Shown here: one piece after another, positions 57,295-64,000 of the stretch | Numbering within the stretch: the first letter of the stretch is position 1 | How the letters are laid out: each line of letters starts with the position of its first letter | Assembly (NCBI RefSeq): GCF_900291475.1 | Contig: NZ_OLMM01000004.1 | Location: 560,873-624,872 of the forward strand | Origin: Acidaminococcus hominis | GTDB lineage: Bacteria; Bacillota; Negativicutes; Acidaminococcales; Acidaminococcaceae | DNA length: 64,000 nucleotides | Reading direction: 5' to 3' | Notes under the pieces: generated by a model | What the model saw: the letters and a program-made list of their open reading frames with translations, nothing else | Databases searched by the model: none | Told to the model about the DNA's origin: nothing | Position numbers and translations under genes: made by a program

Positions 57295-58614
57295 TTAGCG
57301 AAACGTCTTGTCCGCATAAGCCTGGAGCTCTGCCCGGCAATCGGGATGGGCTACGGCAATCATGGCCTGGGCGCGTTCTTTCAGGGACAGACCGGTCAAA
57401 TGGGCCACGCCATACTCGGTAGCCACGTTCTGAACCAGGGCTCTGGGAGCGGAAATGGTGCTGCCTGCGGGGATGGTAGGCAAGATGTTGGAATGGCGGA
57501 CGCCCTGTTTATCCACCCGGGAGGACTCGATGCAGATGTAGCCTGCGCCGCCCCGGGACAGGAAGGCGCCTTCCAAAAAGTCCAGCTGGCCGCCGGTGCC
57601 GGAAAGCTGCCGGGTGCCCACGGATTCAGCATTTTCCTGACCCATCAGGTCCAGCTGCACGCCGCCGTTGATGCTGATATAATTGGAAATGTTTTCCATC
57701 ACCCGGGGATTATGGACGTAGTCCACTTCTGCCGGGTAGAACAGTTCGGGTTTTTCCTGAAGCCAATTATACAGCTCCTGGCTGCCGCTGGCCAGGTTCC
57801 AGGTGGACAGGCCGGTACGAACTTCCTTTTTGGCGTTGGTGAGCTTGCCGGCCTTATAGAGAGCCAGGAAAGCGTCACTGATGGTGCCAGTATGGCAGCC
57901 CAGGTTTTCCCGGTCGCTTTTGGCCAAGAGCTGAGCAATGGTAAAGGGAATGGTCCCTACCCCCAAACTCAGGGTAGCACCATTCGGAATCTCAGCCACT
58001 ACATTTTGGGCAATCTGGATATCGGCTGCAGAAGGCTGCCGGTAGCCGGAGGTGATTAACGGGCCGTGTTCCCCTTCCACCAGGTAATCAGCATCCTCAA
58101 TAGATACCCGGTGGGAACCGTCCACGCCCTGGAGGGTGGGCAGCTTTTCGTTGATTTCAAAGATAACGGTCCGAGCTTTTTGGATAATGGTTTTCCAGCA
58201 GTAGCTGGCAAGCCCCAGGCCGCAGTACCCATTGGCGTCGGGCCTAGAAACCGGCACAATGGCCACGTCCACTTGCAGGTAGTCCCGGTACATTTCCGGC
58301 AGCAGCCGCAGAATCATGGGCACAAAGTGCAGCCGCCCCTGGGTGAACAGCTTCCGTTCGTAGGCTCCCAAATGCCAGCTGTAGTACTGGAAATGCTTCA
58401 TTTCCGGGTCACAGTCCACGGTATGGATAATGGGCTGGTACACCAGTCCGCCCCGGATTTTTACGTCCGTCAGCTCATCCCGGCGATTCGCCAGGGCCTG
58501 GTCCATGAGCTCGGCAAAGCCGCTGCCGAAGCCAAAATCCACCCAATCCCCACTTTGGATTACTTTTGCCGCTTCTTCCGGTGTTTTCAGCTTATTTTGA
58601 TAGGTTGTAAGCAT
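57295..58614 (-). CDS. Acetyl-CoA hydrolase/transferase family protein lacking the catalytic Glu
   Basis: A 439-residue protein of the class I-type CoA-transferase fold (butyryl-CoA:acetate and 4-hydroxybutyrate CoA-transferase group). It has the GDWVDFGFGSG and LSLGVGTIPFTIAQLLA segments and the C-terminal GGQLDFLEGAFLSRGG. In known transferases the nucleophilic Glu lies in an HTEMxSD motif; here it is HTGTISD with Gly243, read without ambiguity from the DNA. Thus a thioester-forming Glu is missing from its normal place, and the protein may act as a hydrolase, use another residue or have a different activity. ATG 58614 follows AGAGG. It is 29 bases before uxaA, so likely one transcript. Confidence 0.88.
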   Translation of the reverse strand: MLTTYQNKLKTPEEAAKVIQSGDWVDFGFGSGFAELMDQALANRRDELTDVKIRGGLVYQPIIHTVDCDPEMKHFQYYSWHLGAYERKLFTQGRLHFVPMILRLLPEMYRDYLQVDVAIVPVSRPDANGYCGLGLASYCWKTIIQKARTVIFEINEKLPTLQGVDGSHRVSIEDADYLVEGEHGPLITSGYRQPSAADIQIAQNVVAEIPNGATLSLGVGTIPFTIAQLLAKSDRENLGCHTGTISDAFLALYKAGKLTNAKKEVRTGLSTWNLASGSQELYNWLQEKPELFYPAEVDYVHNPRVMENISNYISINGGVQLDLMGQENAESVGTRQLSGTGGQLDFLEGAFLSRGGAGYICIESSRVDKQGVRHSNILPTIPAGSTISAPRALVQNVATEYGVAHLTGLSLKERAQAMIAVAHPDCRAELQAYADKTFR

Positions 58615-58658
58615 ATACGGCCTCTTTTCCTTGTTGTTCTTTCCCTTCTCTAAAAGAA

Positions 58659-58698
58659 AACATACTGAATCCCTCTCATCAAAAGATTCAGCATGTTT
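58659..58698 (-). terminator. Hairpin between the VOC and CoA-transferase-family genes
   Basis: AACATACTGAATC pairs with GATTCAGCATGTT; the A-rich left side is a T-rich tail on the minus strand. It may end or lessen read-through from the Kor/IlvD/VOC unit. Confidence 0.65.
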
Positions 58699-58747
58699 AA
58701 GAGGGGTCATTCTATCTTAAGGAGTATTTATGTAATGAACGATTTTG

Positions 58748-59101
58748 TTATTCGGTCAAGTGGAAAGAGAAGCCTCCCCACTCACCTTGCAAATAAATAA
58801 ACTTGATTTTTCCATTCTCATTGCGACGGATGGTGTCTTCCTGAAAGGTAATACCTTTCTTGGCCAAGTCTGCCATAGCAGCTTCCACATTTTCCGTTTG
58901 CAGGGCGATATGACCATGGGTGCCCCGCCGGGGATTTTTCATCACTTCAAAAGCTGAGCCTACAAAAATATGGGAATCATTTTCAGCCCCCGGCTCCATA
59001 TTAAACAAACTGCATAATAGGGAAACCAGACTTTTGGCCTCAGCTTCATCGGCGCAATTGATTCCCACATGTTTTAACCGATAACTTACTTTTCCCTCCA
59101 T
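58748..59101 (-). CDS. VOC (glyoxalase/fosfomycin-resistance) superfamily protein
   Basis: A 117-residue VOC-fold protein. It starts with RLKHVGINCADEAEAKSLVS and has a HGHIALQTENVEAAMADLAK segment and FIYLQGEWGGFSFHLTE, giving metal-ligand candidates His14, His61-63 and the C-terminal Glu/His. Such proteins isomerise or cleave small molecules, for example in lactate or 2-keto acid metabolism; the exact reaction is unclear. It is read 10 bases after ilvD, with AAGGAGG before the ATG, so it belongs to the same transcript. Confidence 0.82.
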   Translation of the reverse strand: MEGKVSYRLKHVGINCADEAEAKSLVSLLCSLFNMEPGAENDSHIFVGSAFEVMKNPRRGTHGHIALQTENVEAAMADLAKKGITFQEDTIRRNENGKIKFIYLQGEWGGFSFHLTE

Positions 59102-59111
59102 GTGAACCTCC

Positions 59112-60806
59112 TTAGTCCTTCACTTCCAGGATTGCACCTTTATCGGCAGAAGATACCAAGGCAGAATATTTCTTCAAGAGAGGAGAGGTAGCTTTCACCA
59201 CTGGTTTAAAGTGCTTGCGACGCTTCTCCATTTCTTCTTCAGAAACATCTACCGTAAGGGAACGGTTGGGAATATCAATATGAATTACATCTCCATCTTC
59301 CAATAGGCCAATGGGACCGCCTGCAGCGGCTTCCGGAGAAATATGGCCGATACAGGGCCCACGGGTGGAGCCAGAAAAGCGCCCGTCCGTAATGAGGGCT
59401 GTACTCTCGTCCATACCCCGGCCTACCAGAAGTGCCGTTACCAGGAACATTTCCCGCATGCCGGGACCGCCTTTAGGCCCTTCATACCGCAGCACAATAA
59501 CTTCACCAGGATGGATATCTCCAGCTTCCAACGCTGTAATGGAATCTTCCATACTGTCAAAGACCCGTGCCTTCCCAGTAAACTGGTGCATGGAGGGTTT
59601 TACCCCGCTGGCTTTCACCACAGCTCCATCAGGGGCTAGATTACCATGGAGAATGGCAATACCGCCCTGCTTGTTTTTGGGTTTGCTTCTGGGGAAAATT
59701 ACATCATTTTCCACCAACGGCTGGGCTTCCAAAATTTCTTTAATGGTATGCCCGGTTACCGTCAGTTGGGAATCATCAATCTTATCTTGGATGGCCTTCA
59801 GTACTGCAGGAATACCGCCAGCATCATGGAGTACATCCACCGCATATGCGCCAGAAGGACGCAGATTGCACAGATAAGGCACATCCCGGCTGATCTGGTC
59901 AAAATCCTTCAGATCCAAATCCACCTTGGCTTCATGGGCGATGGCCATCAAATGCAGTACCGAGTTGGTAGAAGCCCCCAGGGCCATAACGGCTTTAACC
60001 CCATTCAGCAGCGCCTGTTTGGTCAGTATCTTTCGGGAGTTCAGATTTTCCCGGACTTCTTCCACAATGCGTCTGCCACTGGCCCGTGCCAGCCGTTTCT
60101 TTTCGGAAGATACGGCTGGAGCTGTTCCCATTCTAGGCAAGGTCAAACCCAATACTTCTGCCAACGCAGACATAGTATTGGCCGTACCAAACATGGAGCA
60201 GGAACCCACCGTTGGCAGGGAAGCCATTTCCATTTTCTGCAACTCTTCAAAAGACATTTTTCCCACCTGATACTGGCCTACGAATTCCCGCAGATTGCTC
60301 AGGCAGATATTGTCCTTGCCGCAGCCCTTGCCTGCCAGCATAGGGCCGCCAGTTACCACAATGGCCGGAATATCCAGCCGCGCAGCAGCCATCAGCATGC
60401 CGGGGACAATTTTATCACAGGAAGCAATCAGCACAACCCCGTCCAGCTGGTTGCCTTCCACCACTGCTTCCACCGAATCAGCAATCACTTCCCGGCTGGG
60501 CAGAGAATACCGCATCCCACAGTGACCTTGGCACAGGCCATCGCACAAGGCAATGGTGTCAAATTCCCGGGGCAGGCCGCCTGCCGCCAAGATACCATCG
60601 CTGACTTCCCGGGCGATTTCCCGCAGATGAATATGACCGGGGACCAGTTCGCTAAAGGAGTTGGCAATACCAATCATAGGCTTGTGGAAGTCTTCTTCTT
60701 CCAGGCCCATGCTATATAGTAGGGCCCGGTTGCCGCTGCGGTCCACTCCGTTGACCAGAATGCCGCTGCGGTTGTGTTTATAAATCATATCATTTTTATC
60801 ACTCAT
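59112..60806 (-). CDS. ilvD: Dihydroxy-acid dehydratase family (IlvD)
   Basis: A 564-residue IlvD/EDD enzyme. The Fe-S ligands fit the [4Fe-4S] type found in archaeal and clostridial IlvD: Cys88 in [12 protein letters not shown], Cys130 in [11 protein letters not shown] and Cys203 in [32 protein letters not shown] has PGH where bacterial [2Fe-2S] enzymes have PCN. IlvD makes the 2-oxoacid for valine and isoleucine, but sugar-acid dehydratases share the fold. It is not with other ilv genes; it lies between korC (45 bases upstream) and a VOC gene, with uxaA near. A sugar-acid role is an alternative. ATG 60806 follows AAGGTG. Confidence 0.85.
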   Translation of the reverse strand: MSDKNDMIYKHNRSGILVNGVDRSGNRALLYSMGLEEEDFHKPMIGIANSFSELVPGHIHLREIAREVSDGILAAGGLPREFDTIALCDGLCQGHCGMRYSLPSREVIADSVEAVVEGNQLDGVVLIASCDKIVPGMLMAAARLDIPAIVVTGGPMLAGKGCGKDNICLSNLREFVGQYQVGKMSFEELQKMEMASLPTVGSCSMFGTANTMSALAEVLGLTLPRMGTAPAVSSEKKRLARASGRRIVEEVRENLNSRKILTKQALLNGVKAVMALGASTNSVLHLMAIAHEAKVDLDLKDFDQISRDVPYLCNLRPSGAYAVDVLHDAGGIPAVLKAIQDKIDDSQLTVTGHTIKEILEAQPLVENDVIFPRSKPKNKQGGIAILHGNLAPDGAVVKASGVKPSMHQFTGKARVFDSMEDSITALEAGDIHPGEVIVLRYEGPKGGPGMREMFLVTALLVGRGMDESTALITDGRFSGSTRGPCIGHISPEAAAGGPIGLLEDGDVIHIDIPNRSLTVDVSEEEMEKRRKHFKPVVKATSPLLKKYSALVSSADKGAILEVKD

Positions 60807-60851
60807 GGAGACACCTTCTTCCATTCATATCATTTAAATTTATCGATGCTC

Positions 60852-61379
60852 CTAAAGTTCCAGGCCTTTTTCGAAAGCCTTTTGGTTGCTGTCAATAACC
60901 TTCTGTTTCCCGCCAAAACGGGCAATGATGCCCTGCTTGACGCTTTCCGGCTTCAGCAGCCCGGTCTTCTTCATCATGGCACCCAAGGCAATAAAGTTGG
61001 CACTTTGGATGCTCCCCAGTTCTACAGCCAGCTGGCGGAAAGGATAACCCAGCGCTGTGCCTTTGGCACCTGCCTTGGGTTTTACTTCGTCAGAATCGTA
61101 GAACACCAGGGTATCATCTGTAAAGCTGTCCACATACCGGTCATAGGCCACTTGGGCCAGGCACAGGATAATGTCGGGCACCGCAATGTTGGGATAGCCA
61201 ATCAGTTCATCGCTTAAGATAACATCCGTCTTGGTAAAGGTCCCGCGGGCTTCTGAGCCGTAGGAAGCACTCATGGTTGCGTTCAGGCCTTCTTCATGCA
61301 GGGAGGCTTGGCCCATGACTTCACCCACGGACACAACCCCCTGGCCGCCTACACCGGACAATACGATTTCTTTTTTCAT
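60852..61379 (-). CDS. korC: 2-oxoacid:ferredoxin oxidoreductase gamma subunit (KorC)
   Basis: A 175-residue gamma subunit with the SGVGGQGVVSVGEVMGQA start and ATMSASYGSEARGT segment typical of 2-oxoglutarate/2-oxoacid:ferredoxin oxidoreductases. With KorA, B and D it oxidises a 2-oxoacid to the acyl-CoA and CO2, reducing ferredoxin. Its ATG is three bases after the korB stop. Confidence 0.93.
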   Translation of the reverse strand: MKKEIVLSGVGGQGVVSVGEVMGQASLHEEGLNATMSASYGSEARGTFTKTDVILSDELIGYPNIAVPDIILCLAQVAYDRYVDSFTDDTLVFYDSDEVKPKAGAKGTALGYPFRQLAVELGSIQSANFIALGAMMKKTGLLKPESVKQGIIARFGGKQKVIDSNQKAFEKGLEL

Positions 61380-61381
61380 CT

Positions 61382-62197
61382 TTATCCCTCAACTTCCTGC
61401 GCATCGATAATCTTCTTGTAGCTGGTATAGTAGTCTTCCCGGGGCGCATTCTTCAGGCAGCCTACCACCAGTTTCCCAGCCAGTTCTTCTTCCGTCATTT
61501 TGGCGGCCTGGGCCACCGTGACGCTCTGGTCGTTCATCAGTTTCATCATCTTGGAAGCTTCGCCCAGCTTGTTGAACTTGCCATAGTGGGTGGGGCAGTC
61601 GGACATGACCTCAATCAGGGAGAACCCTTGTACCTGCATCCCTTCCTTGATCAATTTACGGATCAGTACGGGATTGTAGACAGTAGCACGGCCTACATAG
61701 GATGCACCTGCCGCAATGGCCAGCTTGCAGATATCGAAATTCTGTTCTACATGGCCGTAGGGAGAGGTTTGGGTAATGCTGTGGGTAGGGGTGGTAGCGG
61801 AATACTGGCCGCCGGTCTGCCCATAGTTGTAGTTGTTGGAGATAATGGCCGTTACGTTGATGTTACGCCGGGCTGCATGGATCAGATGGTTGCCGCCGAT
61901 GGTGGTGCCGTCCCCGTCGCCCATGGTGCACAGCACGTGCAGGTCCGGGTTGCCCAGGGCTACGCCCGTAGCGGCTGCCAGGGCACGGCCATGGGTTACG
62001 TGCATGCAGTTGATGTCCAGATAGTCGTCCACACGGCCAAAGCAGCCGATGCCGCTGACCAGGGCAATATCATGCTTGTCCAGGTCCAGATCCGCCATGA
62101 CCTGGGCAATGGATTGCAGGACAATACCGTGCCCGCACCCGGCACACCAGGTATGGGGCAATTTATTGAACAGCATATAATCCTTATACGATTTCAT
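61382..62197 (-). CDS. korB: 2-oxoacid:ferredoxin oxidoreductase beta subunit (KorB)
   Basis: A 271-residue TPP-binding beta subunit. HTWCAGCGHGIVLQS near residue 16, ALVSGIGCFGRVDDY, THGRALAAATGVALG and the TPP-Mg GDGDGTTIGGNHLIHAARRN motif, followed by NYNYGQTGGQYSATTP, are clear. Its ATG overlaps the korA stop by one base (TAATG). GGGAGG precedes it. Confidence 0.95.
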   Translation of the reverse strand: MKSYKDYMLFNKLPHTWCAGCGHGIVLQSIAQVMADLDLDKHDIALVSGIGCFGRVDDYLDINCMHVTHGRALAAATGVALGNPDLHVLCTMGDGDGTTIGGNHLIHAARRNINVTAIISNNYNYGQTGGQYSATTPTHSITQTSPYGHVEQNFDICKLAIAAGASYVGRATVYNPVLIRKLIKEGMQVQGFSLIEVMSDCPTHYGKFNKLGEASKMMKLMNDQSVTVAQAAKMTEEELAGKLVVGCLKNAPREDYYTSYKKIIDAQEVEG

Positions 62198-63345
62198 TAT
62201 TTCGTACCTCCCTTGTAAGCATCCACAATCTGCTGAGGAGTAATCAGCACGCCATCCGTCCGGTTGGCTTGGATTACCTGGCAGCCATAGTCGTTGAACT
62301 TCCGGACTTCACCGGCCAATTGGCCCATGTTCAGTTCGGCAACCACCACGGTCTTGGCTTGTTTCAGGGCTTCCCGGATTTCCTTTTCCGGCATGGGCCA
62401 TACGGTTACCAGCTGCAGCAGCCCGGCCTTGATGCCCTGCTTGCGCAGCAGCTGTACGGCGTTCAGGGAGCTCCGCACAGAGCAGCCAAAGGAAATCAGG
62501 ATTACGTCAGCATCTTCCAACTGGTATTTCCGGGTGATGGTAATGTCATCCACGTGTTTTTCAATCTTGTCCAGCAGGTAATGGGTTACCCGGTTGATGT
62601 TTTCCGGGGAGGGGTTGAATTCACCCTTTTCGTTATGGGTAGAACCGGTGGTGCGCATCAGGAGGTTTCTGTCCCCTACAGCCACCATGGGCGCCACTTC
62701 CGCGTTTTCATAGTTGTACGGCCGGAAGTCCTTTTGGGCAGTGCCAGGAGCCGGGGCCTTGCGGTTTACGATTTCTTCCGGTTTTACCGGGTGGATGGTC
62801 AGGGTTTCCCGCAGGTGCCCCACCACTTCATCGGCCAGGAAAATTACCGGGGTACGGTATTTTTCGGCCAGGTTGAAGGCCGTAATGGACAGGTCGTAGC
62901 AATCCTGTACGGAGGAAGGAGCCAGGGCAATGATGCTGTGGTCCCCATGGGCTCCGTACCGGGCCTGCATCAGGTCGCCCTGGGCCGGTTTCGTAGCAGC
63001 ACCGGTGGACGGGCCGCTACGCTGCACATCGTATACCACGCAGGGCAGTTCGGACATGATGCCCAGGCCCAGGTTTTCCTGCATCAGGGAGAAGCCAGGA
63101 CCGCTGGTAGCGGTGAAGGCCTTCTTCCCAGCCAGGGAAGCACCCAAAAGTGCTGCCATGGAGCTCAGTTCATCTTCCATCTGGATGTAGATGCCGCCGT
63201 GGCGAGGCAGTTCCTTGGCTGCGCTTTTGGCAACTTCTGAACTGGGAGAAATAGGATAGCCTGCGAAAAAGCGGGCTCCGGCAGCAATGGCACCGGCGGT
63301 CATTGCTTCGTTACCTTCCATGAATTTCTTTTCTTCTTTAGCCAT
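62197..63345 (-). CDS. korA: 2-oxoacid:ferredoxin oxidoreductase alpha subunit (KorA)
   Basis: A 382-residue alpha subunit beginning EGNEAMTAGAIAAGARFFAG, then YPISPSSE, MEDELSSMAALLGASLAGKK, ATSGPGFSLMQENLGLG and the SGPSTGAATKPAQGDL segment. The C-terminal domain has VSFGCSV-like ILISFGCSVRSSLNAV. The KorDABC order and these motifs fit 2-oxoglutarate or a branched/aromatic 2-oxoacid; specificity cannot be fixed. It begins one base after the korD stop. Confidence 0.95.
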   Translation of the reverse strand: MAKEEKKFMEGNEAMTAGAIAAGARFFAGYPISPSSEVAKSAAKELPRHGGIYIQMEDELSSMAALLGASLAGKKAFTATSGPGFSLMQENLGLGIMSELPCVVYDVQRSGPSTGAATKPAQGDLMQARYGAHGDHSIIALAPSSVQDCYDLSITAFNLAEKYRTPVIFLADEVVGHLRETLTIHPVKPEEIVNRKAPAPGTAQKDFRPYNYENAEVAPMVAVGDRNLLMRTTGSTHNEKGEFNPSPENINRVTHYLLDKIEKHVDDITITRKYQLEDADVILISFGCSVRSSLNAVQLLRKQGIKAGLLQLVTVWPMPEKEIREALKQAKTVVVAELNMGQLAGEVRKFNDYGCQVIQANRTDGVLITPQQIVDAYKGGTK

Positions 63346-63346
63346 T

Positions 63347-63544
63347 CTATTTGACCTCCACTTCTATAGCAAAATCAGGACAGCGCATCTGACACAGTTT
63401 GCAGCCAATGCAGTCCTCCGGACGGGCAACTACCGGATAGTCCCCGTACTTTTGATCAAACACCTGTTTGGGGCACAGTGCCGAGCAGATTCCGCACTGT
63501 TTGCAAAGCTTATCAGTGATGATAACGTCAAATTTCCCTTCCAT
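63347..63544 (-). CDS. korD: 4Fe-4S ferredoxin-like delta subunit (KorD)
   Basis: A 65-residue ferredoxin with two clusters: CKQCGICSALCP and CIGCKLCQMRCP, each a CxxCxxCxxxCP set. It passes electrons from the Kor complex. GGAGGG precedes the ATG. It follows the 2-hydroxyacid dehydrogenase gene by 47 bases. Confidence 0.95.
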   Translation of the reverse strand: MEGKFDVIITDKLCKQCGICSALCPKQVFDQKYGDYPVVARPEDCIGCKLCQMRCPDFAIEVEVK

Positions 63545-63591
63545 GGTATCCCTCCAAATATGACCTGATTTCAGCAGGTTAAGTAATGTCG

Positions 63592-64000
63592 TTATCCCTT
63601 ATGGGGATGGTTGATAATATATAAAGGTTCTTTGCCTTGCAGCAGATCATCTATAGCCTGAGCGCAATTCATAGCTACAGCCGTTACTGCTTCTTCACTG
63701 AGCGCAGCCGTATGCGGCGTCCCGATAAAGTTGGGCAAGGTAAACAGCGGATTATCCGAAGTTGGCGGTTCTTTTTCATATACATCCGTTCCAGCAGCGG
63801 CAATCTTATGGTTTTTCAAAGCTTCATAAACAGCTTCTTCATCCCAAATAGCACCCCTGGAAACATTTAATAAAATGCCTGTTGGCTTCATATGGGAAAT
63901 GGATTCCGCATTCAGAATATGAAACGTGCCCTGATTTAACGGCAGATGGGGTGAAACGATATCAGCCTGTTCCATCAGTTCGTCCAAAGTATCTACAAAT
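63592..64000 (-). CDS. D-isomer-specific 2-hydroxyacid dehydrogenase, C-terminal part (cut by window end)
   Basis: The frame is open to the right edge and has 135 codons here. It has the NAD-domain DIVSPHLPLN, catalytic-Arg LLNVSRGAIWDEEAVYEAL, Glu region VYEKEPPTSDNP and catalytic-His GTPHTAALSEEAV, so the visible part is intact. The N-terminus and substrate are outside the window. It lies just upstream of korD and may share its transcript, so a 2-hydroxyacid to 2-oxoacid step feeding Kor is a reasonable guess. Confidence 0.88.
   Translation of the reverse strand, partial: FVDTLDELMEQADIVSPHLPLNQGTFHILNAESISHMKPTGILLNVSRGAIWDEEAVYEALKNHKIAAAGTDVYEKEPPTSDNPLFTLPNFIGTPHTAALSEEAVTAVAMNCAQAIDDLLQGKEPLYIINHPHKG

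Noticed and set aside
1-64000. CRISPR arrays, tRNA, rRNA, tmRNA, phage genes
   Set aside because: No spaced direct repeats, no tRNA-like cloverleaf with TTCGANNC arm, no rRNA segments and no phage structural or integrase genes were found on reading.

Overview
The window looks like the chromosome of an anaerobic, amino-acid- and organic-acid-fermenting Firmicute. Gene content fits the Negativicutes best, perhaps Acidaminococcaceae: a KorDABC ferredoxin-linked 2-oxoacid oxidoreductase, GltS, TRAP and YfcC carriers, two [4Fe-4S] cysteine desulfidases and Ni-pincer cofactor genes. This placement is inference from content and style; no rRNA or tRNA is present to confirm it.

Layout. 0-0.14 kb: right end of an IS30-like element. 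0.4-7 kb: a LysR HTH-only ORF, a lactonase plus MatC-like carrier, an SDR protein, a BCCT carrier and a glutaredoxin-like protein. 7-15.7 kb: cyuA (with a fragment of a second copy beside it), YfcC carrier, two M20 amidohydrolases, a HutC-type GntR regulator, an RraA-like protein and an SLC13 carrier. 16-24.7 kb: threonine aldolase, two aldo/keto reductases (one a predicted lipoprotein), a 2-hydroxyacid dehydrogenase plus MhpE-like aldolase opposite a LysR regulator, an LdhA/AllD-type dehydrogenase and a nitrilase-family amidase. 25-32.6 kb: DUF6282 hydrolase plus SLC13 carrier, a FadR-type GntR, and a TRAP carrier-DUF2848-nitrilase operon. 33-36.3 kb: GntP carrier, alpha/beta hydrolase and LysR. 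36.4-41.4 kb: an ATC-hydrolase-family protein, a ureohydrolase and an Nramp-like carrier, divergent from an IclR regulator and an N-carbamoyl-amino-acid hydrolase. 41.5-43.7 kb: GltS and an exported cyclase-family protein. 43.7-44.8 kb: decayed DNA with a transposase remnant. 44.8-49.6 kb: a second M20-YfcC-CyuA set with its own GntR. 49.8-55.6 kb: CitM-type citrate carrier, larE-larB-larC, two small membrane proteins behind a structured leader, DUF3842. 55.7-64 kb: UxaA, a CoA-transferase family protein, VOC protein, IlvD, KorCBAD and a truncated 2-hydroxyacid dehydrogenase.

How it works together. The recurring plan is one carrier, one hydrolase and one regulator per substrate: about eleven carriers for organic acids, amino acids or conjugates lie beside amidases, aldolases and dehydrogenases that would yield free amino acids or 2-oxoacids, which Kor could then oxidise. 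The two most striking systems are the CyuA-YfcC-M20 set, present twice with the gene order reversed (suggesting uptake and cleavage of a cysteine conjugate followed by desulfidation), and the 36.4-41.4 kb cluster, which carries family members for both steps of the known 2-aminothiazoline-4-carboxylate to cysteine route together with an Nramp-fold carrier and a ureohydrolase whose metal-site residues are altered. Nearly all genes are on the minus strand; the plus-strand exceptions are the IS30 end, the LysR and IclR regulators, the BCCT carrier, ltaE, the carbamoylase and the transposase remnant.
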